From Paludibacteraceae bacterium (GTDB taxonomy: Bacteria; Bacteroidota; Bacteroidia; Bacteroidales; Paludibacteraceae), in NCBI GenBank assembly GCA_017527495.1, contig JAFXPY010000044.1, positions 1 to 60,428 of the forward strand: a stretch of DNA of 60,428 nucleotides, given 5' to 3'. This document shows positions 1 through 8,500 of this stretch, in pieces. The notes under the pieces were generated by a model that was given only the letters and a program-made list of their open reading frames with translations, did not search any database and was not told the origin of the DNA. The number at the start of each line of letters is the position of its first letter. The stretch's first letter is position 1. Made by a program: the position numbers and the translations under genes.

Positions 1-276
1 CCAAATACACCTTGAAGTGCCGTACCGTTTGAATCAAAAGGATTGGAAACCAACATTTAAGCCTTTTGCCAAAGCAAGAAAGCGAGTGGAAACACTTTTC
101 TCACAGTTGGATGACCAATTTATGGTATGTCGCAATTATGCTAAACAACAAGTAGGACTGTTTGCTTGTATTATCAGCAAAGTCAGCGCAATGACTGTCC
201 TACAATATATTAATTTTATTAATAACAAACCGATTGGAAGAATCAAATATGCGCTGGTTTAATTCCGCCAACGGGT
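1..276 (+). mobile_element. Right end of an IS982-family insertion sequence
   Basis: The window opens inside an insertion sequence. The only recognisable content is the C-terminal part of its transposase (to 262), followed at once by AATTCCGCCAACGGGT (261-276), which overlaps the stop codon and has the position and GC-rich character expected of a terminal inverted repeat. The matching left end is outside the window, so the repeat assignment is an inference. Host-like AT-rich sequence follows. Confidence 0.6.
2..262 (+). CDS. IS982-family transposase, C-terminal fragment
   Basis: The open frame enters from the window edge and ends at the TAA at 260-262. The visible GTG at 17 is only an internal codon. 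The peptide has the IS982-type C-terminal pattern: an R-x-E-T-L-F-S-Q-L stretch, then 'QFMVCRNYAKQ', a hydrophobic segment with SKVSAMTVLQYIN, and a terminal 'IKYAL'. The glutamate in RVETLF is the likely last acidic residue of the catalytic triad. The upstream DDE residues lie outside the window, so it cannot be said whether the element is intact. Confidence 0.75.
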   Translation, partial: QIHLEVPYRLNQKDWKPTFKPFAKARKRVETLFSQLDDQFMVCRNYAKQQVGLFACIISKVSAMTVLQYINFINNKPIGRIKYALV

Positions 277-297
277 ATAAAAAATTATTTTTATATC

Positions 298-672
298 ATG
301 AAAAAATATTTTATGCTAATTTTATTTTGCACACTTTTATGCACATGCTCATCACACAAATATCTGCCTATTGTAAAAACTAATAAGTTTTATCCACCAT
401 TAGAAAAAGCAGATATCGTTCAGTCCGTACCAAGCGAGTCTATATTTATTGGCACAATAAAATTAGTACTCCGTGAATATAGGTTTGAAATGACACGTGA
501 TAGCGAAATCGTTTTAAATAATCTTAAAGAAGAGGCCGCTCGTGCAGGAGCAAGATATATATACCTTTTGAATTTTGCCCCTCCATCGTCAGACTATTAT
601 TCTGGCTTTATGCAAACAATTACAAGAGATTTTGGAGAAGGTTATACCATCGAAGCTGAATTATACAGATAA
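298..672 (+). CDS. Small putative lipoprotein, unknown function
   Basis: A 124-aa protein with a hydrophobic N-terminal signal (MKKYFMLILFCTLLCTC) and two cysteines near the expected cleavage site, consistent with lipoprotein export, although the lipobox (LLCTC) is imperfect. The mature part contains 'IGTIKL' and later 'LKEEAARAGARYIYLLNF', a strand-helix-strand pattern seen in small YbjQ/RcsF-like alpha-beta surface lipoproteins in which the helix gathers A/G/R residues before a beta strand. That resemblance is weak and no family is assigned. It lies 22 bp past the IS end and 79 bp before another lipoprotein gene in the same direction. Confidence 0.6.
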   Translation: MKKYFMLILFCTLLCTCSSHKYLPIVKTNKFYPPLEKADIVQSVPSESIFIGTIKLVLREYRFEMTRDSEIVLNNLKEEAARAGARYIYLLNFAPPSSDYYSGFMQTITRDFGEGYTIEAELYR

Positions 673-751
673 CTAAGGAATCAACTTAAAAACTCATTCA
701 ACAAATTATTTTATTAACACAGAACTATTGTTCCATAAAAAAAACATTACA

Positions 752-1567
752 ATGAAAAATTTATTTTTTATTCTATTAGTAGCTATTATTGCTACCAGTT
801 GTGCTACCGGCTACTATGCTCCGCACAATGTCAATCAGTTTGGTGCACAAACACATGTCGTCTTGGATAAGCCAAACTTTCGTATCGTCAAAAACATTGA
901 AGTGGTGGTTGATATTAGCAACAGCAATCTCAAGCGTGTTGATGTAGAAAAAAGTGCATATGCAGAACTACTTCGGCGTGCAAATATAACAGGCAGTCAA
1001 GCATTAATTAATGTTGTTATAGAAGAAGTCCGCCGTGAAAGCATGAATATATTTCGTGTCTTATTTAGTGGACTTCCCAATGTAGTTCAACATGTGGCTG
1101 CGCGTGCTACTGTTATTGAATTTATTGATGAAGAAGGGAAACCAATCCAAAGTCCGGAAACATACCAAGGAAGTGCGCCAAGAGATGAAAACATCATTCA
1201 ACAAGGAAGCGCGCCAAGAGATGAAAATACAAATTCTAATATAATTCAACAAGGAAACGCACCAAAAGATAATCAAACAAATAATTTTACAAAAGCAGAA
1301 ATAGAATATCAACAAGGAATATATTTACAATACCAATATCAACAACCACTAATTAATATCAATAGTAAGTGGAAAGACTACACAAAAAATATAGCGAGAA
1401 AAATTAACAAAAGAAAAGAAGTACAAGCTATGTACGACTTAAATGAAGATGGTATTATTACTCAAGAAGAGCTTGACACTATTGATCAAATATATAGAAC
1501 TGTTTATATGCGTTCTGACTATCGCCAAGCCATCCCGGAAGCAATTATGGCTGCTCATTCAAAATAA
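752..1567 (+). CDS. Lipoprotein with repeat-rich linker and a C-terminal EF-hand-like loop
   Basis: The ATG at 752 is preferred over the upstream start at 728 because it begins a clean lipoprotein signal (MKNLFFILLVAIIATSC, Cys about residue 17). The N-terminal domain, about residues 25-125, contains 'VVLDKPNFRIVKNIEV' and 'GSQALINVVIEEVRRE' and resembles DUF6567-type Bacteroidales lipoproteins. A linker of about residues 135-180 repeats the word Q-G-S/N-A-P-R/K-D three times; the DNA is repeated as well (1166-1270). Near residue 229 the loop DLNEDGIITQEE matches an EF-hand calcium-binding loop. The combination is unusual and the function is unknown. Confidence 0.65.
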   Translation: MKNLFFILLVAIIATSCATGYYAPHNVNQFGAQTHVVLDKPNFRIVKNIEVVVDISNSNLKRVDVEKSAYAELLRRANITGSQALINVVIEEVRRESMNIFRVLFSGLPNVVQHVAARATVIEFIDEEGKPIQSPETYQGSAPRDENIIQQGSAPRDENTNSNIIQQGNAPKDNQTNNFTKAEIEYQQGIYLQYQYQQPLININSKWKDYTKNIARKINKRKEVQAMYDLNEDGIITQEELDTIDQIYRTVYMRSDYRQAIPEAIMAAHSK

Positions 1568-1579
1568 ACTTAATCATCA

Positions 1580-1898
1580 TTTGACGGCATTTTGCGGTAT
1601 AAACACCTACCTTACACCCAAATTTGGCGTCATTTTACGCCATTTTGCGGTATAGACATCTACTCTATACCTAAATTTGGCGTCATTTTACGCTATTTTG
1701 CGGTGTAGACAACTACTCTACACCTAAATTTGGCGTCATTTTACGCTGTTTTGCGGTATAGACACCTACTCTATACCTAAATTTGGCGTCATTTTACGCC
1801 ATTTTGCGGTCTAAGCACCTACCTTACGCCCAAATTTAGCGTCATTTTACGCCATTTTGCGGTGTAAATACCTGCTCTATACCTAAATTTGGCGTCAG
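1580..1898. repeat. 53-bp tandem repeat array, about six copies, each with two potential hairpins
   Basis: The word TTTTGCGGT recurs at 1590, 1643, 1696, 1749, 1802 and 1855, an exact 53-bp period. Each unit has a hairpin GGTATAG-N9-CTATACC and a second one, GGCGT-N6-ACGCC. The stem of the first hairpin changes in a compensated way between copies: A-T at the fourth pair in copies 2 and 4 becomes G-C in copy 3, and G-C at the seventh pair in copies 2-4 becomes A-T in copies 1 and 5. The array fills the gap between two convergent genes and runs up to the stop codon of the peptidase gene at 1906. Confidence 0.95.
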
Positions 1899-1905
1899 TG
1901 TTTTT

Positions 1906-3978
1906 TTATTCTATTTTTTGCAATATAGGTTTTACCGACAATTCGCCATTGACGGCTTGGCGCATCCATTCTTTTGGTGTCAAACGCCCTAAACGATACC
2001 AACGCTTGTAGGTCTCCGCCCACTCTGCGCCATGTTTATCTGCCAAGGCTTCTTCTAATTGGAAATGAACGATATGGCCTATCGGATAATTAGGTAGATA
2101 CATCGGACTATTCACTATATGAGAATACACGGCAAGTAAGATACAGTCTTTCTCTCCCAGCACAGGCTCAAAATACTTATTCCATACCTCAGCAGCGATA
2201 TTCAGAGTGGCTTGTCGCAAATCGGCTGCCGTAGCATCAGGATGAGCGTAGAGCCATTGCCACACATGCATATCAACAAGACTGACACCCATAATCTCAT
2301 ACATACCCCAAAAGATGTCGTAAATAGTTTCTTTGTCCATTGTCTGTTCGCCATAGCCAAGAAGTTGCAAATCGCGTTGCTGGAAAATAAAGGCACTCGT
2401 TTCAGTAAAGCCGGAGTTAGGTATGCCACAAAGCATATAATGGTCGATATAATAGAGGCTTATAACTTCCTCTACATTATGTCCCATCTCATGCACCGCT
2501 ATGTTGTACCCTTTATAGTCCATACCTTCAGGTGCAATGCGTGTCCGCAGTCGCGCCGGCTCATTGCGTCCCACACAAGGCCATGCATGACCCGAACCGC
2601 GAGCAGGCTCGACAACGATATGACTTGCTATGTCGGTTGCCAAATCATGATTGAAACCTAACTGTACAAGCATAGATGGAATACGCTGATGATATGCTTC
2701 CGGTGTAGGATACATCCGACGTGTCAGTGCCGTGAGATCGTCTTCACTCATTGCGCTTCGAGCCTTAAAACCATCATACCAAATATCATAAGGTCGCAAC
2801 TCACGACTGACCCTATTGCGTATCTCATTGGCAACAACACCAACTTGCGGCGACGACAACAACTCTACGAACAATTTTTCAACTTCTTCTGCCGGTATTT
2901 CCAACTCACCTTCAAAATTGCGTATGATACCTGTGGGCATATTCGGGCAATATGGGTCAATCTGCTGCATGGCGTGAAAGACTTCGAGTATGCGTTCGTA
3001 GCGACAATCTGTTTCACGCTCTGCCGAAGCACCTTCAACACGATTGCTGTGCGGATACCATAGCGGGTCATGATTATTCACAACGGCTTGCGGAATATCT
3101 TGCCGTACGATATGTTGCATCACCTGATATATCATCTCTTGTTTCTCATTGACCATGCGCCCATCAGCGTCTTTGGTTAACGGCTCATTGTAATGCGTCT
3201 TGAGCTCGTCGCGTAAGTTCCAGTGGCTCAAGAGTAACATGCTGTCGGGAAAAATCTGTCTGCCGTCTTCGGTGCGCAAGCGGTCCATACAGATATTATA
3301 GTCGGCAATATAATTTTCTGCATCAGCGTAAGCCTTCGACAGATTAGCAAGTTTATCGGCAGGAATACGCTGAGTGAATAAGTCGCCAAGACGAGCCTCT
3401 GCCCACTGACGCCGCGACCAATCATTTCCGAGAGTATTCTTTTCTTGCAGACTATAAAACGGGAAATTCAATATGGTTATGAAAGCCACTTTATTTGCAA
3501 AGAGATCGTCAGTAAGATGGGCTGTAGCGTTATAACCTGACATAATCCAATCAATCTGTGTCGGTTCACCGGCATTAGTGAGCTGTGTTGGTTTTAGCAA
3601 TTCGACAGTCAGCATATCGGCACTTTCGTTGAGTTTCTCCATTGTACGGCTCAAACTCTCAAAGAGTTGTGTGCGGTCGTCTGCTGTTGCGGCATAGTGT
3701 CGGACGACAAACGAGTGAAAATCAGCCTCTGAACCATCATCTAAAGTCCATAAGGCAGCGGCTTGACGAACTCCGCGTTCCATGCGGGCTTGCCATGCCG
3801 TGAGTTCATCGGCAGGAATGGTTTGTTTGAGTTGCAACGAAAGAGAGTCAATAGTTTTTGCTATTGTACTCTCACTTATACTGATTGCTGTGTCTGTTTT
3901 TGTTTGTTTTTGACATCCGTTCATAACGAATAAGACGATTAATATTGCGAGCCGTGTCGCTTGTTTGATTATTTGCAT
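1906..3978 (-). CDS. Zinc-dependent peptidase, lipoprotein (HExxH type)
   Basis: A 690-aa lipoprotein from the preferred ATG at 3978; a TTG at 4002 would only add eight residues before the signal. The signal ends in the lipobox MNGC. A gluzincin-type zinc site is visible: HEMGHNVE at about residue 496 supplies two histidines and the catalytic glutamate, and about 30 residues later 'GFTETSAF' supplies a glutamate suited as third ligand, as in M3-like peptidases. The long helical N-terminal part (about residues 60-480) agrees with that architecture. It probably cleaves peptides at the cell surface or in the periplasm. It stands alone between the 53-bp array downstream and a long repeat field upstream. 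The exact MEROPS family is uncertain. Confidence 0.75.
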   Translation of the reverse strand: MQIIKQATRLAILIVLFVMNGCQKQTKTDTAISISESTIAKTIDSLSLQLKQTIPADELTAWQARMERGVRQAAALWTLDDGSEADFHSFVVRHYAATADDRTQLFESLSRTMEKLNESADMLTVELLKPTQLTNAGEPTQIDWIMSGYNATAHLTDDLFANKVAFITILNFPFYSLQEKNTLGNDWSRRQWAEARLGDLFTQRIPADKLANLSKAYADAENYIADYNICMDRLRTEDGRQIFPDSMLLLSHWNLRDELKTHYNEPLTKDADGRMVNEKQEMIYQVMQHIVRQDIPQAVVNNHDPLWYPHSNRVEGASAERETDCRYERILEVFHAMQQIDPYCPNMPTGIIRNFEGELEIPAEEVEKLFVELLSSPQVGVVANEIRNRVSRELRPYDIWYDGFKARSAMSEDDLTALTRRMYPTPEAYHQRIPSMLVQLGFNHDLATDIASHIVVEPARGSGHAWPCVGRNEPARLRTRIAPEGMDYKGYNIAVHEMGHNVEEVISLYYIDHYMLCGIPNSGFTETSAFIFQQRDLQLLGYGEQTMDKETIYDIFWGMYEIMGVSLVDMHVWQWLYAHPDATAADLRQATLNIAAEVWNKYFEPVLGEKDCILLAVYSHIVNSPMYLPNYPIGHIVHFQLEEALADKHGAEWAETYKRWYRLGRLTPKEWMRQAVNGELSVKPILQKIE

Positions 3979-4038
3979 AAGTAAGGAATTTTGAGAGAGC
4001 AAAGATAATATTTTTTTTTAAAATGAAAAATTTGTAAA

Positions 4039-4078
4039 AGAGGTAAGACCGCTGCGTTGTGAGAAATTAGAATAAAAA
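4039..4078 (+). repeat. Dispersed GACCGCTGCG spacer element, single copy
   Basis: GTAAGACCGCTGCGTTGTGA followed by GAAATTAGAATAA is one diverged member of a repeat family also found at 17395, 22486, 30241, 34890 and 51530. It lies between divergently transcribed genes and reads on the plus strand. Confidence 0.6.
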
Positions 4079-4079
4079 G

Positions 4080-4725
4080 ACTCTATCAGTAAAATTCGTT
4101 TTCTGAAACAATGTTCACGAATTAAACGAATTAAACAAATTTTTCCCTCCTATTCGTCAAATTCGTTTTCTAAAAAGTTGTCCGCTGAGAAAGCAGAGAA
4201 TTCGTTTACATTCGTTCGATTCGTTTTTATTAAAGGTTCACAAATTAAACGAATTAAACAAATTTTTCACTCCTATTCGTCAAATTCGTTTTCTAAATGT
4301 TTGTCCGCAGAGAAAGCAGAGAAAACAGAAAATTCGTTTCAATTCGTTTTTATAAAAGGTTCACAAATTAAACAAATTTTTACCTCCTATTCGTCAAATT
4401 CGTTTTCTAAAAGTTGTCCGCAGAGAAAGCAGAGAAAGCAGAAAATTAGTTTCAATTCGTTGGATTCGTTTTTATAAAAGGTTCACAAATTAAACGAATT
4501 AAACAAATTTTTCACTCCTATTCGTCAAATTCGTTTTCTAAATGTTTGTCCGCAGAGAAAGCAGAGAAAGCAGAAAATTCGTTTCAAGAAGCAGAATATT
4601 TGTTTCCATTCGTTCGATTCGTTTTTATAAAAGGTTCACAAATTAAACGAATTAAACAAATTTTTCCCTCCTATTTGTCAAATTCGTTTTCTAAAACAAT
4701 GTTCACGAATTAATCGAATTAGACT
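4080..4725. repeat. Degenerate long-unit repeat field built on AATTCGTTT / AAACGAATT words
   Basis: Five copies of a unit of variable length are recognisable by the marker TATTCGTCAAATTCG (TATTTGTCAAATTCG in the last) at 4151, 4274, 4388, 4519 and 4672, giving spacings of 123, 114, 131 and 153 bp. Each full unit holds a purine-rich stretch (CGCAGAGAAAGCAGAGAAA), several TTCGTTT words and then AAATTAAACGAATTAAAC, so that AATTCGTT and its complement AACGAATT alternate and could pair. A 99-codon open frame across the array consists only of repeats and is not a credible gene. The remaining 4726-5049 is AT-rich with no gene seen. Confidence 0.85.
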
Positions 4726-5049
4726 AATTATTTCCTTTTCTCAGAGAATGGTCTGCAATTCGTATTGAAAATTAGGCATATTAGCGTGTTATGTGCAAAA
4801 TTTGACCGATTAGTGTATAAAAATCGACATGTGTTTATCTAAAAAATATGTCAGTTCGTTTTTATTTTTTAGCAATTGGGCACTAATTTAACTCTCTATA
4901 ACTATTATTTTTAATAATTTTGTATGCCTAATAGTGTGCATAGCAATGTGTGATTGCCGCTATTATTGACCTAAAAATAAACCATGATAAAGAGTAGGGT
5001 CTTATTATTTCCTGCTATATCAAAAGTATAGTTTAAGTAGTAACTGACC

Positions 5050-5517
5050 ATGAGAAACCGACATTTCATATTATTAATTTTCTTACTACATTGGGTTTTT
5101 GCAAGTTCCCAGAGTGTAATCAGTACGAGTGCGTTGTCGAGTCAAACAAATAGGCGTTCAACCACGATAGGTTCTGCTGGTTCACAATCTGGTATTTACA
5201 CATCGTCTGCTATATCAATAGGTTCGCAGTACCAATCGGCACAAGCTCAGCAATTCAACGCCACACCGGCTCGTTCGTTTTCCCCAAGCAATAGTGCTTA
5301 TTCAAGTCAGATAGCCACACCTTTTAGCAGTAATGGTTCGTCGCCTATTCGCCGTACTGATTATGATGAAGACGATGAGGAACCATGGATACATCCCGGT
5401 GATCCGGGCGACCCTATTCCACTTGGAGAAGGTATTATGATATTGTTGCTGCTGGCAGTTGCATATTTTACTTATCGCCGAATTATTTATATTATAAATA
5501 AAATCAATCGAAAATAA
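5050..5517 (+). CDS. Small secreted Ser/Gln-rich protein with C-terminal membrane segment
   Basis: A 155-aa protein with a signal peptide (MRNRHFILLIFLLHWVFA), a low-complexity mature region rich in Ser, Gln and Thr (about residues 20-110), an acidic-proline segment 'DYDEDDEEPWIHPGDPG', and a C-terminal hydrophobic helix (ILLLLAVAYFTY) ending in a basic tail. This layout resembles a stop-transfer or C-terminal anchor. It ends 21 bp before the start of the giant T9SS cargo gene in the same direction, so the two are probably co-transcribed. No family is recognised. Confidence 0.65.
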   Translation: MRNRHFILLIFLLHWVFASSQSVISTSALSSQTNRRSTTIGSAGSQSGIYTSSAISIGSQYQSAQAQQFNATPARSFSPSNSAYSSQIATPFSSNGSSPIRRTDYDEDDEEPWIHPGDPGDPIPLGEGIMILLLLAVAYFTYRRIIYIINKINRK

Positions 5518-5538
5518 TAATTGATAATTCTTTCAAGT

Positions 5539-8500
5539 ATGAAAAAAAATATACTATTATCGGTTTTATGTTGCCTGATAATTTCATTGATGCCAATTTC
5601 AAGTGGAGCTGCCCCAACTTTTAAAGGTGGTTATGCCTACTTTGACAACACAAAGACAAATTGGTCTGACACATATATCTACCTTTGTATTGGTAAGAGT
5701 AGCTATACTGAAGTCCGCAGGATGACAAAAATAAGCAATACTAAGTTATATTATAATGCTTTGCCGACAAGTGGTTGGACAGATGCAACATATATGGCTG
5801 TAATTGGTACAGGTGGTTCTTCTTGGGGTAGTGGCTCTTGGGGACCTTCCAACAGAACAAATGCTGCGCATTATACTAACACATGGGCAACCGGCGATTG
5901 GGGGTTCAATTCTGGCAATGTAAATATGTTTACCCCTGCTTCAGGTTCTAATAATGCAACACTATCGTGTACATATATAGGCAATGCGTATGCATCATTG
6001 AATAACGATCAGACTATCAATGTTCAAGTTTCCACAGATGGTAAGCAAACCTACACTACACCGACAACATGTCCGGCTTCTGTTGCATTTTCGAGTAAGA
6101 CCTTTGCCGCGTATACATCATGCAATACTTCTTCGAGCGGTACATTCTCAGGTAGCACAAAAACAATAACAAAAAAAGCAGGTTACACAGCGACAACAAC
6201 ATTGACAATGTCGGCTTTGAGTAGCGATTATGTTTTTGATGGTTGGTATGAAGGCTCAACACAATTATCAACAGCCTCAACCTATACTTATTATCCGACT
6301 GCAGCAAAGACCATTACAGCCCGTTTTCACAAAAAATACGCATTGACAGTAACAGCAAGCGGCAACGGTAGTGTTACAGGCGGTGAAACAGACATAGCTC
6401 TCTCAACTAATTATGCTATCACAGCAACTCCTAATTCAGGTTATAAATTTGATGGTTGGTCGCTATCTTCATCAACCGGTGTAGAACTTGTCAGTGCAGC
6501 GAGTGTGGCGTCAAACAATGTTCGTTTCACCACAGCACAAAATGTTACTGCCACAGCCAATTTCTCGGAAGACGCTCTCTCTCTTGCAGTAAGCGGAAAA
6601 GGTAACACAGCCGGCAACGGACTCGTTGTGGGCAACACCGCCACGTTACAAGCAACAGTAAGTGGCACAATATCAGGAACATACACCATAACCTTCTATG
6701 ACAAAGATAATACAAGTATAGGCACAGCAAGCGGTAATACATCATCATCACGAACAGTTACTTTTACCACTGCTGCGCTCAAAACCTATTTGGCGAGCCA
6801 GACATTCAAAGCAAAGATTACCGCTAACAGCGGTGGTTTCACTTCGAGCACTTATTCTACAACGACGCTCTATATGGCAACGCCAACATTGGGTACAGTC
6901 ACCCGATCAGCAGCAACTATCAACCTTGGCGCAAGTGAAACTATCAGCGGAACATTCAGCAATGTAGCAAATAGCATTTCGACGGTTGAAGTGAGCATCA
7001 CCGGTCCTGCTTCATATAGCACAACAACAGCAAAGACAACATCTTCGGCTTATAGTTTCACATGCAAGCCGCAAAAACCCGGTGCTTACACCGCTACTGT
7101 AACTCTAAAAGCAAATGGTGTCAGTGTGGCAACAGGCTCTACCACATTTACAGTCAACACACCGACGATAAGTCTTGCCACAAGCCGTGCCACACTGCTC
7201 GTTGATGGCGACAATACAGAGTCGGCAACGCTGACCGCAACAAAAGGTAATGTCGATGCTTCTGCCACAGTTACATATACCTACAAAGAAGGTTCAACAG
7301 CAGTAGCAACGGCAACTGCAAGCAACACATATTCCTACACACCTACAACAATAGGAACAAAGGACATGACTGTCGTTCTCAATGTTACGGTTGACGGAAC
7401 AACAACGACATATACCTCTTCTGCCGTTAAGGAATATACAAAATACTATATTTACGTAAAGAAAAAAGTTAAGAACACCGACCAGTCATATACCTACAAT
7501 TGGTCGTCACTCTATCGCTACCAGTGGTCAAGCTCAGGCACATGGCCGGGCACCAACCAAACTGCTGCCGCACCATGCTCCGACTATTTCAAGGTAGAAC
7601 TTAACACGCAATATACTTACTTCATTCTTCACAACAATAGTGGTCAGCAGACCTACGACCAGACACTCAATCCTGCCACTCATACCGACAAATCATATTG
7701 GAGTTTGTATTGGGACAGCGACAAATTGCGTATGATCAAAGAGATTGCACCAACAGTTACACTACACTACAACGAATTCAACTGCACCACTATATCACTC
7801 TCGGGTCGTATTACCAACTTCGGTAATTCCGGCAACACAGCCGACGATGCTCCGACAGAGTGTGGTTTCACCGTGAAAGATAATGTAACTAATATATCAA
7901 CCGATTATCCTGCTTGCAATGTACATAACAACGATGGGTATTTCGAACATACCGTGACCGGTCTTGTCCCCGGCCGTAGCTATTCTGTCTCGGCATGGGC
8001 TCGCAACTGCGAATTGCGCGGGACATCAGCCGTTACAACCAAATCGACCAAAGCCAATGGAACGACACTCGTAAAAGTGAAGAACGAGAAGGGATGGCTT
8101 GAGATGAACCTCTATGCCTACTCTACCGGCTACTGCGGAACAATAAGTAAATCATACGAGATGACCTATCTTGGAGATAGCTGGTACTTCTGCGAGGTAT
8201 CGAACGATTTTAACTACTTCAAGGTAAATGATGGTACGACATGGACAGAGGATGGTATGACTATTGAAGCCGATTGCTATTCAAACAAACTTTCCGGCGG
8301 CGGTGTCGGCCTACGCAAGATAACATGTCCGTCACTCAACCAGTACGTAGTGCAAATCGACGAGAATGGCAACACCTATCATTCAAACATAATCAGCGAT
8401 ATAGCCGATACCTTGTCGTTCTACGCAAGTGCGGCATCAACAGTAACACTGCTCCGTTTCAGTGGTTCCACCGTAACACGCACCGACATAAGTTCGACAT

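Noticed and set aside
1580-1898. Integron attC sites
   Set aside because: The 53-bp units lack the R/L box core sites and no integrase is present; they are too uniform for cassette recombination sites.
4178-4477. 99-codon open frame
   Set aside because: It is made entirely of the repeat units of the 4080-4725 field, with repeated peptide words and no start signal; a by-product of the repeats.
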